Source of the DNA: Macrobrachium rosenbergii
Taxonomy: Eukaryota; Arthropoda; Malacostraca; Decapoda; Palaemonidae
Assembly (NCBI RefSeq): GCF_040412425.1
Contig: NC_089789.1
Coordinates: 41,783,606 to 41,847,605 of the forward strand
Length of the DNA: 64,000 nucleotides
Direction: 5' to 3'
Part shown: positions 1-11,897 of the stretch, piece by piece
Layout: each line of letters begins with the position of its first letter
Position numbering within the stretch: position 1 is the stretch's first letter
Program-made: the position numbers and the translations under genes
The notes under the pieces: model-generated
Told to the model about the DNA's origin: nothing
The model's database searches: none
What the model saw: the letters and a program-made list of their open reading frames with translations, nothing else

Positions 1-699
1 AATGCCTATGAATAAAAACTAAGATTTAATTAAATGAAATACCCGAGTTAAAAATATAATAATCACGTTCATGTACATAATACTGACAACTACAAAGTTC
101 AAACAGTTCACGAATTATATTGTATACGTATTCAAGTTCAAGTCAAGGACACACACATATATAGCCTAAATGCCCATAAGAGAAAGCTGCAAGGATGAAT
201 GTTGACAAAATTACTTTCTCTTGAAAGACTTAACCTTCTTTTAAAAATGAATTACTGTTCATTCTTTGTCACTTCAAAATAAAACTCAACAAGAAAACTT
301 GTTTATTATCAGTTTCTCCTTTCCGCTTTCTTTTGCACAAAGGGGCATTCAGCCTAGAGTCCTTTTTAGGCTTGTTCTTTACGATAAAGAACCGCTTCCT
401 TGTTGGCAGCCGTGGCATAATTACATAAAAACCAATATGAAAAATAACTTTCTCCTTTTTTGTGTGTGTGAGATGGCGATCGTTACAAGGGAGAAAAGAA
501 AGTTAGGCTTAAGCCTAAATAAGAAAGATGCCTCTATTAAGGAAAAAATGAGGCACAGGAAGAAGAAAGTTTTTCTCTCTTTTTTTATATTTTTTGGTCA
601 GCGTTGGTGGAATCAAATCACACGGAGGGAAAACAGGATATGGATAAAAGCAATTATGCGAACTTTTATTAAATAAAAGAAAAGCGCGTTTTCCTGTTG
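1..699. other. Non-genic sequence, nothing recognised
   Basis: AT-rich sequence without tandem repeats of note. Both strands carry 100-136-codon open frames around 266-817, but they overlap each other antisense, have low-complexity K/F-rich composition and show no motif or splice context, so they are not called. Confidence 0.5.
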
Positions 700-1480
700 A
701 CTTAGTTACGCTGCCTTCCTGTTCAAGAATGAGATTCTGTTGGAGACAGTTCGAGAATATAAGTTCACTCACGTTCAGGAACATTCTTTTAAGAAGTTCA
801 CTCACGTTCGGGAACATTCTTAATTAGTTACCTCCATGGTGGGAACATTGACAAGGCACAGTTGCCTACCTATTCAAGAACATTCTACAACTATGGGCAA
901 CTGCCTACAAGCTCAAGAACATTCTGTGATTAGCTACAGTTACCTGCATTTTCAACAGCATTCTGTGATTAAGTAGTTGCCTAGAGGTCCACAAACATTC
1001 TCGGCCTTCTACAATTGCCTAAACTTCCAAGAACATTCTGGGCCTTCTACAATTGCCTAAACTTCCACGAATATTCTGGGCCCTCTACAATTGCCTAAAC
1101 TTCCAAGAACATTCTGGGCCTTCTACAATTGCCTAAACTTCCAAGTGCATTCTGGGCCTTCTACAATTACCTAAACTTCCAAGAACATTCTGGGCCTTCT
1201 ACAACTGCCTAAACTTCCAAGTGCATTCTGGGCCTTCTACAATTGCCTAAACTTCCAAGAAAATTCTGGGCCTTCTACAATTGCCTAAACTTCCACGAAC
1301 ATTCTGGGCCTTCTACAATTGCCTAAACTTCCAAGAACATTCTGGGCCTTCTACAATTGCCTGAACTTCCAAGAACATTCCGTGCATAGATAAAGTTGCT
1401 TACATGTTCAAGAAAATTCTGTGACTACGCATAACTGATTATATGTTAAGAACATGACGTCATTAGGTACAGATCCCTTC
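700..1480. repeat. 38-bp minisatellite with degenerate flanks
   Basis: The core (about 1,000-1,385) repeats a 38-bp unit built around ATTCTGGGCCTTCTACAATT followed by GCCTAAACTTCCAAGAAC. Successive CTGGG landmarks at 1,040, 1,078 and 1,116 give a period of exactly 38. About ten core copies differ by only one to three bases. Older, diverged copies ending in AACATTCT extend leftward to about 770 and rightward to about 1,470, so the array looks freshly homogenised in the middle and decayed at the edges. Confidence 0.92.
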
Positions 1481-1540
1481 GTGTTTATGAGCATAGTGTG
1501 ACTACGTATACTTGCGTGAACATTTAAGATCATTACGGAA

Positions 1541-1807
1541 TGGAATATCAAATTTTGGCCAAGCGCCAGGACCTATGAGGTCATTCAGAGTAAAAAGGTT
1601 TGAAAGGTGTAACAGGAGGAAAACATCGCAGTTGCACTGTGAAACAACTGGTAGGAGAGGGTGGAAAGTAAGATGGCAGAAAGAGAATAGGAACGGAGGT
1701 ACAGTAAAAGAAATGAAAAGGGTTGCAGCTAGGGGCCGAAGGGACGCAGCAAAGAATCTCAAGTGATGCCTACAATGCACCGCGTGAGGTACACTGACGG
1801 CAATACC
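1541..1807 (-). mobile_element. SINE-like element, copy A
   Basis: About 265 bp matching copies at 23,909, 40,897 and 53,960 in order and spacing. Shared blocks on the plus strand are CCTATGAGGTCATTCAG, GGTGTAACAGGAGGAAAAC, GCAGTTGCACT, GAGAGGGTGGA, GGGTTGCAGCTAGGGGCCGA, AGGGACGC and GTGAGGTACACTGACGGCA. Judged from the 40.9-kb copy, its 5' end is on the right, so the element lies on the minus strand. The 3' pentamer tail has decayed. An 84-codon open frame inside it is not a gene. Confidence 0.85.
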
Positions 1808-2304
1808 CAGGCAAATATTATAGAGGGCTTTTGATTCGATCCCGCCAGGTAAGTTATTAAAGGAGTAACTCATACTAAGAAAACTTAGCCAAATTATTCA
1901 AATTTCAATTTCACTTTCCATCACATCTTTTACACTTCACTATAACCTCAACATTATATATACCTTCTTTCACGACTGCAAGAGCTCAGTGCAAGCTTTA
2001 CCAACGTCTGGGATTGCACAAGGCGAGAACCTTGACCCTAAGGTCGACGTTTCTCTTTCGTCAGGGCAATTTATAAACTCCTTGCTGGGACCGTTAATGG
2101 CGAATAAGCTTTATCGTTCTCACAGCACGGACTGAAGACCAACCTAACCAACGCTTAATAAAACACGACCTGAAGTGCATAAAAAAATATTAACAAACAA
2201 AAGGAATCGAAAAGTGGAGCGGATAAAGAAAAAAAAAAAGAAAAGGACATCATCCCCCATCTGCCTGCCAGACAAAGACCTTTTGACATTACATCATCAA
2301 CACG

Positions 2305-2306
<2 letters not shown>
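1808..2306. other. Non-genic sequence
   Basis: Mixed-composition unique sequence between a SINE-like copy and a (CT)n tract. I see no exon, motif or RNA gene in it. Confidence 0.4.

Positions 2307-2371
<65 letters not shown>
2307..2371. repeat. (CT)n microsatellite
   Basis: Uninterrupted CT dinucleotide tract of about 65 bp. Both strands are open across it (poly-SL / poly-RE), which is an artefact of the repeat. Confidence 0.97.
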
Positions 2372-2373
<2 letters not shown>

Positions 2374-2674
2374 CTTGGTCTTATTATTAAAGGTCCCTTC
2401 CCGCTCCCCTACTGTCATAACACCAAAAGGTCAACAGAAAGCCTGAGATACTTTTGACAAAGGGGCCTCCGGGGACCTATTTTTGGATGAGCGCTAACGA
2501 AAGTACTGGGTGGGTGCTCTGCTGCCTACAGACAGAATACATCCTCTTGTGAAAATGGTAGTTAGGACGTTGTATGGTCGCGAATAGGGAACTTTCTGTA
2601 TTTTTTTTTTAAAATGGTAAATGCATAAATCAGCCTGTACAAAGACATTCATTCATTTCAGAGCACGAGTGAAT

Positions 2675-2844
<170 letters not shown>

Positions 2845-3329
2845 CATACATATGTATGTGTATGTATATAAATACATACATTGATGGTAAAAATTTTACT
2901 GGTAGCTTGCTTTTGAAAAAAGGCAAAACTAGTGTTTTGTGAAGATACAAAAGGCATCAGATTCTACACAAAGCAGTTTAAATAGAAACTGTATACAAAA
3001 AAAAAACCGTGGAATGAACGAGATACCAAATAAATAAATAAAAAAAAAATATATTCAAAATCCAATACGGTGAAACTAATGCTTAATAAACAGAAAAAGA
3101 AATTCTCGAGTTATTCAAAAGTATGTGAATGAAAGCTGAATAACTGAGTCAAAAGCTAGATAACTTTGAGGAACTTTTAAAAGACCTTTAACTTATTAAG
3201 GTAAACAAGGAGATTCCCCTGGGTTGACACAAATACACAAATGAAAAATATTCAAAAACTCCGGTAAAGTAAGTTACATGGATGGCCAGCGGCAATTCCT
3301 ACGTCACAAATTTTGGGGTGAACAAGGTG
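2845..3329. other. AT-rich non-genic sequence
   Basis: A- and AAAT-rich sequence with short A runs. Nothing recognised. Confidence 0.4.
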
Positions 3330-4140
3330 CCTGACAGAGCTGGGGGGAGGGGGGGAAGATAGTTAAATTATTCTAAATAAATACAAAATAACAAAATTTA
3401 AAAAAAAAGCTATCGGTACATTGTTAACCAGAGCTGAGAAAATGTATCTTCAAGAAACAAAAATAAATAATGAATAAAAATACAAAATACTAAGAAGAAA
3501 TCTACATAATTTGCCAAAGCTGAGACAAAAAGTGTAATTAAATTAAAGAAATCATAAAAGGAAAACTAAATAAAAACATATGAAACTACATAATATTTAG
3601 CAAAATCTACATAATTCGTCAGAGCTGAGAAAAACAAATGTGTAATTAAAAGAAATTTCGCAAATCATAAAATATAATTAACTTTTACTATATAATATAA
3701 TAAATTTAAACACTTACTATAAAAATCTACACTATTTATCAGAGCTGAGGAGATAAAAAAAAATAGTGTAATCAGAGAAATGAAATTACACAAAACTGAA
3801 ACCAAATCAACACAATTATTGAGAGCCGAAAAAAAGTGCAATTAAATGAAACTAGAAACTATAATATAAAAACAATAAAACATAAATAAAATTAGGCAAT
3901 TGTTATAAAAATCTACAGTGTTCATCTGAGCTGAGGAGTGAAAAAAAAAAAATCGGAACTACAGCGATCATAAAACAAAGGAACGAAATCACACGTACTC
4001 AAAACTAGGCAATTTAGAAAATCTACAGGATTCGTCAGAACCAAGAAAAAAAATTGAAATTAAACGAATCTACAAAAACCATAAAATAACCAAACACTAG
4101 TAAACAAGTACCAATATGCAATAAAGGAAATCAGAAATAA
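3330..4140. repeat. Degenerate ~85-120-bp tandem array
   Basis: The landmark CAGAGCTGAG or close variants recurs at about 3,335, 3,429, 3,514, 3,620, 3,740, 3,821, 3,927 and 4,036. It is usually preceded by ATCTACA..TTCGT and followed by an A run, GTGTAATTAAA and AATCATAAAA. Spacing varies between 81 and 120 bp, so this is an old, unequally decayed higher-order tandem repeat, easy to miss because no two copies are identical. Confidence 0.8.
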
Positions 4141-4174
4141 AATTCGATAAACACTCAGGAAAAAAAAACCTCAC

Positions 4175-4248
4175 GGAGGAGGAGGAGGAGGAGGAGGAGG
4201 AGGAGGAGGAGGAGGAGGAGGAGGAGGAGGAGGAGGAGGAGGAGGAGA
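4175..4248. repeat. (GGA)n microsatellite
   Basis: About 24 GGA triplets. The minus strand reads as poly-proline. Low complexity only. Confidence 0.97.
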
Positions 4249-4385
4249 CAGGTGAGTTAGAGGAGGAAAAGAAGGCGAGGACGAAGATGCCTGAGGCTGA
4301 GGGAAGAGTTTCTTAGAAGTCCAAACCACATATTTCCTTTTCGAATATTCTCGCATGGTGGTGGTGCTGGTGGTGGTGATGATAC

Positions 4386-4387
<2 letters not shown>

Positions 4388-4445
<58 letters not shown>

Positions 4446-4517
4446 AGAGAGAGAGAGATTACATATATAAAGAGAGGGGAGATAGAGATAAAGTTCTCAT
4501 TACATATATGGAGAGAG

Positions 4518-4586
<69 letters not shown>

Positions 4587-4708
4587 ATAAATTCGCTGTA
4601 TATATTTTACATATATATATAGAGAGAGAGAGGGGGGGAGAGAGAGAAAAAAGATTAATTTCTCAATTCCCTGGATGTATTACGGAGAGAAAAAATGTCT
4701 ATATTACG

Positions 4709-4801
<93 letters not shown>
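4388..4801. repeat. Cluster of (GA)n tracts
   Basis: Long GA tracts at 4,388-4,443, 4,510-4,584 and 4,711-4,801, with short GA and TA pieces between. The intervening blocks partly repeat each other (TTACATATAT before GAGAGA; ATATATATAGAGAGAG), suggesting duplication of a unit containing the microsatellite. Confidence 0.95.
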
Positions 4802-4802
<1 letters not shown>

Positions 4803-5523
4803 ATTCCGTCTGCAACAACAGGACGTTTTGTAACAGGAGAAAAATGATTGAAGCGGAAACTTGCACTCAACCAAGAGTGTAACATGAAAACTGAGAAGTA
4901 AAAAAAAAAACCCTAAGGATCAGTTTTGTTTTAGACTGCCTAAGGATAAATTACAACACTACCATTTTCCTAGAACCAACACTAAAGGCATAAACGTATA
5001 AGTGATGCACACATAACATTGAAAAAGTAATATCAGTTGAAATTTAAGTTGAATCTGAGAGGCAGGCAGAAAGAACTCAACATCAACATCATTCACGATT
5101 GTGCACCTTACCACTGGCTGCATTACAGCCAACAAACTTGAGAGAATTACGCATAAAAAATCAACACGAGACGACCAATGAAGTGAAACTGCATTGTCCA
5201 AAACCTTTCTGAATGTGTATGTGACCAGCAATTAAATTACTTACCGTACATGACATTAATATACTCAATTACATTACTTACTCTACTTGAAATTAATATA
5301 CTACTCTGACCCTTATCTGAGCAACAATTACAATGCTTACTGGGCTTGTAAATAACAGACTTGTAAACGATCAACTTCACCTTTAAGATGCCCAGTGGAC
5401 AGGAAAGCGATAACGTGGGATGTTTGTTTACTGGAGTGCGCTCCACAGCTGGGTACGTAAGTCAGGCTAACAAATGATAAGATAAAGGCGTTCATGTGTC
5501 ATCTTCACTATGAGCAAGTTATC
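4802..5523. other. Non-genic sequence
   Basis: Unique sequence with overlapping short open frames on the minus strand (4,959-5,446) that match no family I recognise. No splice-supported exon seen. Confidence 0.4.
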
Positions 5524-5675
5524 TGAAGAAGAAGAAGAAGAAGAAGAAGAAGAAGAAGAAGAAGAAGAAGAAGAAGAAGAAGAAGAGGAGGAGGAGGAGG
5601 AGGAAAATTTTACTGCCACTCAAGAAGAAGAAGAAGAAGAAGAAGAAGAAGAAGAAGAAGAAGAAGAGGAGTAGG
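5524..5675. repeat. Compound (GAA)n/(GGA)n microsatellite
   Basis: Two GAA arrays (5,524-5,585 and about 5,622-5,668) separated by a short GGA run and the unique sequence AAATTTTACTGCCACTC. The two halves look like a local duplication. Confidence 0.95.
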
Positions 5676-6572
5676 AGGAAGAGGAGAGCCAAGAAACATC
5701 AGTGCCAATGACACACAAAAGGTCATATGACGACCTCAAGCATTAACAGACAGTATGAGGGTTCAAGCAATTAGGTCACACATCAGTTAACAGAGGCAGC
5801 CACACCCACTTCCCCTTCAGAACCAGATGTAGGCCTACACGTAAACCTCCGACATACCAACAGATCATGCCCTTTTTTAACCTTCTAATACAACATTCAC
5901 CACCTTTACCACGACTCACATTAATTGAAAAGGATTTAAAAGTGTCTTTGAAGGTGGAACTGGGAGCCAGCCCCACTGTCACACTGGGAAGAAAAATTGT
6001 CTGATGCAGATACCTCCATTTCTGTCCCTTCCATGCACAGGCAAAGTATTTTCTAATACTGAAATGAAATTGCACGACCTCAAGCAATACAGAAACTTGC
6101 GACAAACCTCAGCACTCTGGTACAAGAGACAACGGGGCCATGGTAAGTTCCCAAAGCGAATGCGAGTAAAATTCGACAATCGATATGCAAAATAAAAATT
6201 CTACCAACGCCACTGAAACGTCTTACTTCGAAATTCTATAGAGGAAAAAGAAAAATACAGAACCATTTTCATTTCTCCGGTCTTTTACGGAGTGTTATTC
6301 TGGCCCCGATACAAAAGGCAATATTGAAATTTCCTTCGGAGCGCTAATCAAAAACTCGTTCGCTGGATGCACCCCGGTCTCTCTGTTGTTGATGTTGTTG
6401 TTGTCATTCTTTAGGTTGCTGCTGTTACTGGGAATTAAAGTACGCGAACTTATCTTTGCGAAATAATAACCGCACTTGAAATGTAACTACAAAACTTGTG
6501 TTATCTTTGTCACTGAATCGCCCTATCAAAACTTCCCGTTCGACAATTACAGAACTCCGGAAGAGATAAAGG

Positions 6573-6574
<2 letters not shown>
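5676..6574. other. Non-genic unique sequence
   Basis: Moderately complex sequence with open frames on both strands near 5,776-6,195 that conflict with one another and carry no recognisable domain. Nothing further seen. Confidence 0.4.
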
Positions 6575-6644
<70 letters not shown>

Positions 6645-6715
6645 ATTAAGCATTCCGATACATTAAAGAGTTCCGGGACAGAGTGTGTTTGGGCATCCTA
6701 AAGTCTAATGAAACC

Positions 6716-6777
<62 letters not shown>

Positions 6778-6841
6778 AGAGAATCACTAGATATCCCAAG
6801 AAATTAAAGAAGGAGTCTATGCATCCCAATAAATAATAAAA

Positions 6842-6907
<66 letters not shown>
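6575..6907. repeat. Three (GA)n tracts
   Basis: GA tracts at 6,575-6,641, 6,720-6,782 and 6,845-6,907. Each is preceded by a similar run (AAAT or TCCTAA with short A tracts), consistent with repeated duplication of a GA-containing block. Confidence 0.95.
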
Positions 6908-6909
<2 letters not shown>

Positions 6910-7275
6910 CCAATGTTAATACCGCACTCAAGCCCGAAATTAGGCCTGACCAGGCGATAATACACCCCATTAAGTCAATTTAATTCCGCCGATGATCCCC
7001 CAACCCCCAACACCAGACTGGACACAGACCTAATCTGAACGCGCCCGACCATTTATGAAATACCGAAACGTCAGACCCAGGACCGAAACGTCAGGCCCAG
7101 GACCGAATCTTGTGTCTCGTAAATGGAACACAAACCTCCGGCTCCCCTGTCAATATGGAGCCGTGTTTCGTAGTTGTTAAATGAGCCTTAAATGGCTTGG
7201 TCGAACTGTCGAAGTTCGGGGCGCCGTCACTCAACACTCACAAACTTCTCTAAGCCATTAAATAGTAGTTGAGGT
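6908..7275. other. Non-genic, with a short tandem duplication
   Basis: Unique sequence of slightly higher GC content. An 18-bp unit (CGAAACGTCAG..CCCAGGAC) is tandemly duplicated at about 7,065-7,102. No coding signal. Confidence 0.45.
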
Positions 7276-7410
<135 letters not shown>

Positions 7411-7690
7411 ATGTTTGGAGGCAGTGAAAACCAGGATTTTGAACAACTACTTTCGTAGTTTATTCTACATTGTCAAGTTCACACTGAATACAAAAGAAGT
7501 TGACAGAGATTTATATACAAAAGCAGAAAGGGGGTTACAGTTTGTTAATCTGGGCAGCACGTTCTTTCAACAACAAAGACAGGGACAAAGCGTCAAGGGA
7601 TAATCCAGGGTGGAGTTTAACATTCCTGGTGGAATTAGCTTCAATGAACACAGTCTCCAGCAGATTTCTTTTCCGATGGTAGTGTTGCAT

Positions 7691-7840
<150 letters not shown>

Positions 7841-8147
7841 CAGGACAGCTAATCAGTCAGACGTATCAAGAAATAAGGGTACGGTACTGGAAAGAGACCA
7901 ATAAATAAAATCATCTTTATATTTGTGCCGACGTTTCAAGGTAGCTACTCTCATTTCCATGGCTGCAATAAAATAAGAAATATTGTGAATTATATATACA
8001 TATAAATTACACGGACATCTTTTTTATGTACAATGTTTTTTTTTAAAGATTTCTTTGTAATTTATATGTATTTGTAACTCACTAGTTGTCTTGAAACGTC
8101 AGCAAGAATAAAGATGATTTTATGTAGCAGTCTGTTTCCACTGACTT

Positions 8148-8407
<260 letters not shown>

Positions 8408-8496
8408 ACATACAGCGAGCAGTGTCTGTTCCAGTTTACAAGCTGAATATTTAACATAAAAAAAATCATTTGGTGATAATTGATTGAAAAGCTCGA

Positions 8497-8548
8497 AGGG
8501 ACGTACAACCCACCACTCATAGGAATGAGTGGTGGGTTGTACGTCCCT
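8497..8548. repeat. Perfect 24-bp inverted repeat, 4-nt loop
   Basis: The arm at 8,497-8,520 (AGGGACGTACAACCCACCAC then TCAT) is matched exactly by its reverse complement at 8,525-8,548, with loop AGGA. It is not a simple-sequence palindrome, so it could form a stable 24-bp stem in DNA or RNA. No neighbouring tRNA, miRNA or histone-stem context is recognisable. Confidence 0.93.
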
Positions 8549-8864
8549 CAGAATGAGAGATAGTAAATCGGGGAAAAGAGAAGTAGGAAGTGAATTCCAA
8601 ACCACGACATCAGAAGGAGAGAAAGAGCCGGGGAAACGTGCGATATATCCTTAACTATAAAAAAATATAAAAAAAAAAAAAAAAAAGCTGTGCTGTTGAG
8701 TAAAACTTCTTTCGCCACAGAGTTCCAATGGATGTATGAGAGCCAACTTGGGAGTATGAAAGCTAATTACATTTTAGCCGGCGCCACACTTGTTACCTCA
8801 TACATAAACATGCATGACGTCCGTTAATGTTGCAATATAATTCCATAATGATTAGCCTCTCTGA

Positions 8865-8901
8865 ATGTCACACTGCGTTACACGAGTTCACACACTGTAA
8901 C

Positions 8902-8965
<64 letters not shown>

Positions 8966-9058
8966 GTTATTGTTGTTGTTGTTGTTGTAAATTCTGTAAC
9001 AGAAATAAACATTGATGTAAAAATGTCACACTGCGTTATACGAGTTTACACACTGTAA

Positions 9059-9107
<49 letters not shown>

Positions 9108-9165
9108 GTTGTATTTGTTGTTGTAAATTCTGTAAAAGAAATAAACACTGATGTAAAAGTCCCGC
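8865..9165. repeat. 158-bp direct duplication containing (ATT)n
   Basis: GTCACACTGCGTTA..CGAGTT.ACACACTGTAAC, an (ATT)n tract and TTGTAAATTCTGTAA.AGAAATAAACA.TGATGTAAAA occur twice in tandem, from 8,867 and 9,025. The copies differ by a few substitutions and in ATT number. Confidence 0.9.
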
Positions 9166-9909
9166 AAACTGTAATTCAAATGTTCGGAAGCTTCTGCACA
9201 ATCATACAATAAACATGCGTAAACTAACAGCGCCTTCTGTCATTTCAAGAGTGTCGAGCCGCCATCCTGTACCACTAATTTACAAGCTCCTATACTTAAC
9301 CCAATGCCCCCAAATACTTCAAGCCAAGGCAGAGAAGAAAAAACAGAACCGAATCATAGGGAAAGGCAGACGAAGTATTTCTAGGCCAAGGACTTCACTA
9401 CGCGGAGACTCGTTTCGTCGCTACTGCTACATCTCGCATACAACACCACACTTCACGGGCATCCAGAGGTCACATTCAGTCCGCTGCTGCTGCTGCCCAG
9501 ACGAAGCCCCACCACCAACCGATGCCCAGAAACCCGCCCATGCTTCAGCTGCTATAGTCGCGTTCCGCAGTCTCTTTCATGAACGCTGGCAACGCAATGA
9601 AATAAATCCCTGTTTTAAAAAGTCGCAGTTTTCTCAATTTTCTTTATGTTTGCGTAACTGAAGTCACTTGCAGCTTATATATATAGCCTAATCACTCGTC
9701 CTTTCGTTCCGATGCGAAAGTAAACGTCTCTCTAAGGACGTTATCGGTTTATGAAGATGTTAATAGTTCATAAATTTCTCTTTCAGTTTTATGCTACTAA
9801 TGCCCATTACGAAATGACATTTACAAGCCGTAATCCTTCATAATCCTTCATAAGGACTTCAACAGAAAAACCTTCTGTAATGAGGTATCATTAAAAAAAG
9901 TTTTAATAC
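9166..9909. other. GC-richer unique block with open frame, not called as a gene
   Basis: 9,230-9,600 is richer in GC and CpG than its surroundings and stays open for 148 codons on the plus strand. The composition (R, S, C, P, H rich) matches no family I know. At 9,258-9,269 the plus strand carries GCCGCCATCCTG, close to the YY1-type GCCGCCATCTTG element found at animal promoters, so this may be a promoter rather than an exon. Both readings are weak. Tandem TAATCCTTCA units occur at 9,832-9,852. Confidence 0.3.
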
Positions 9910-9964
9910 ACACACACACACATATATATATATGTATATATATATGTATATGTATATATATAGG

Positions 9965-10029
<65 letters not shown>

Positions 10030-10184
10030 TTTATTCTCTACAGCATTTTCAAAGCCAAATATCCTGTTCACATTTTATATCACGTTGTTATTCCTTGACA
10101 GGTGTAAATACACGAACACACACATACATCTCTCTCTCTCTCTCTCTCTCTTCTTTCTCTCTTCTCTCTCTCTCTCTCTATCTA

Positions 10185-10271
<87 letters not shown>

Positions 10272-10290
10272 ATAATTGCGTCTCCCTATG

Positions 10291-10342
<52 letters not shown>
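9910..10342. repeat. Compound microsatellite cluster
   Basis: (AC)n(AT)n at 9,910-10,030, (CT)n(AT)n at 10,130-10,264 and (GA)n at 10,294-10,342, separated by short unique spacers. Confidence 0.95.
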
Positions 10343-10346
<4 letters not shown>

Positions 10347-11340
10347 CACGTCTTTCAAACCACCGTCCTATTACTCTTTTTTCACCATCTTCCATCACCA
10401 AAGTATTCTGAAAAAAAATTCCTCTAAACTCTCCAACAAAAACAATAAATCTAGTAGCCGTCTTCCGGGGCATCACCCTCTGGACTATTTTCTATAAAAC
10501 TGACACCTGTTTTCGTGTGTTTAACTTTTCTGGTTTAACCTTTTATGAAGACTCCCCAGGCCTCTGAATGATTTACGGATTCATTCAATTACACGAAGTG
10601 GTGCCAAAATAATTACGGTCATCGACGCCGAATTCACTGAGATACGTGACTGAAGATGCGTTAAGTGCTATCACAGATTTATTCTTTTATCATTATTTGT
10701 AATTTTACTATTATTATTATTATCTGTAATGAAGACAGAGGAAGGGGGCCAATCTAATACCCTCTTATCTAGCCCAGACCCGAGGGGAACTGGAATAGAC
10801 TTTGTAGCACAAAGAACGAGACCTGTAACATTCTGCTGCAGATTATACTCTCACGAGGAGGGGGGGGACAGAAAGGCGCCCCCCCCACAACACACACAAA
10901 CACAGACACCAAATCCTGTCATTTCTCAAACCCTACAACTTACGTTACAAAGAGACTTTTTTTCGTCGTCTTTCTGTAAACAGTTTGTGTCCAACACAAA
11001 CCACGACCTTTGTACCAAATCATGACAAATGCCAGGCTTAAATTCGTTACACAGAGTCATGATAAACACGTTCTTTGTCAGACTATTTATGAGCACACAT
11101 TCAATTCCATCTAGAACAAACACCAATGTTTAGATCTCACATCGAGAATAATTTGTCTATCAATGAAAAAGATTTCTATGGCCACCATTCTACGATAATC
11201 TGTGAATCTGTAGCAAGCGCATTTGATTCTACTTGTCACAAACACACATACACACATACACACACATACAGATGCCGAAAAATGGCAAACACCTTTATGA
11301 CGTTTTGTATTGTGTGTCCAAGTCCACTTATAAAATATAA
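10343..11340. other. Non-genic unique sequence
   Basis: No tandem array longer than about 30 bp. A 98-codon open frame at 10,729-11,025 starts with an acceptable ATG but is T/P/Q-rich with no motif and runs through a CACACA tract. Not called. Confidence 0.4.
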
Positions 11341-11415
11341 CTTATAATACATACACACACATATACATAATATATATACGTATATATAATATATATGTAT
11401 ATATATACATATACA

Positions 11416-11511
<96 letters not shown>
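11341..11511. repeat. (AT)n microsatellite
   Basis: Imperfect ATAC/ATGT repeats (11,341-11,417) lead into about 90 bp of pure AT. Confidence 0.96.
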
Positions 11512-11512
<1 letters not shown>

Positions 11513-11829
11513 TGTATATTTCAATCTACTATAACGTCACCAGTCAGGCTGCAATAAACTTCTCTGAAAATGAACTTTGACAAACCTCTACGCCCATCTC
11601 CGAAAAACGCCTGTAATCTGAACTAAAGAAACCACATTTATAACTATCTGTAAATAAAGGCTGAATTTCAACTCCTGCAAATAAAGTGTATCTAGTCATA
11701 CTAAGAAGACATCACCACATCGATCTATAAGACACCTGAGTGTGCTTGTGTGAAGGAACCCATTTCCTTAAACAATCTTGCACACTTCCGTCGAGCCAAG
11801 CAGCGATTTGTTTAGACATGGTTGATCTG

Positions 11830-11831
<2 letters not shown>

Positions 11832-11895
<64 letters not shown>
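11832..11895. repeat. (GA)n microsatellite
   Basis: About 64 bp of uninterrupted GA inside otherwise unique sequence. Confidence 0.97.

Positions 11896-11897
<2 letters not shown>

Noticed and set aside
1512..1766. 84-codon basic open frame
   Set aside because: It lies wholly inside SINE-like copy A; the corresponding frame is broken in the other copies.
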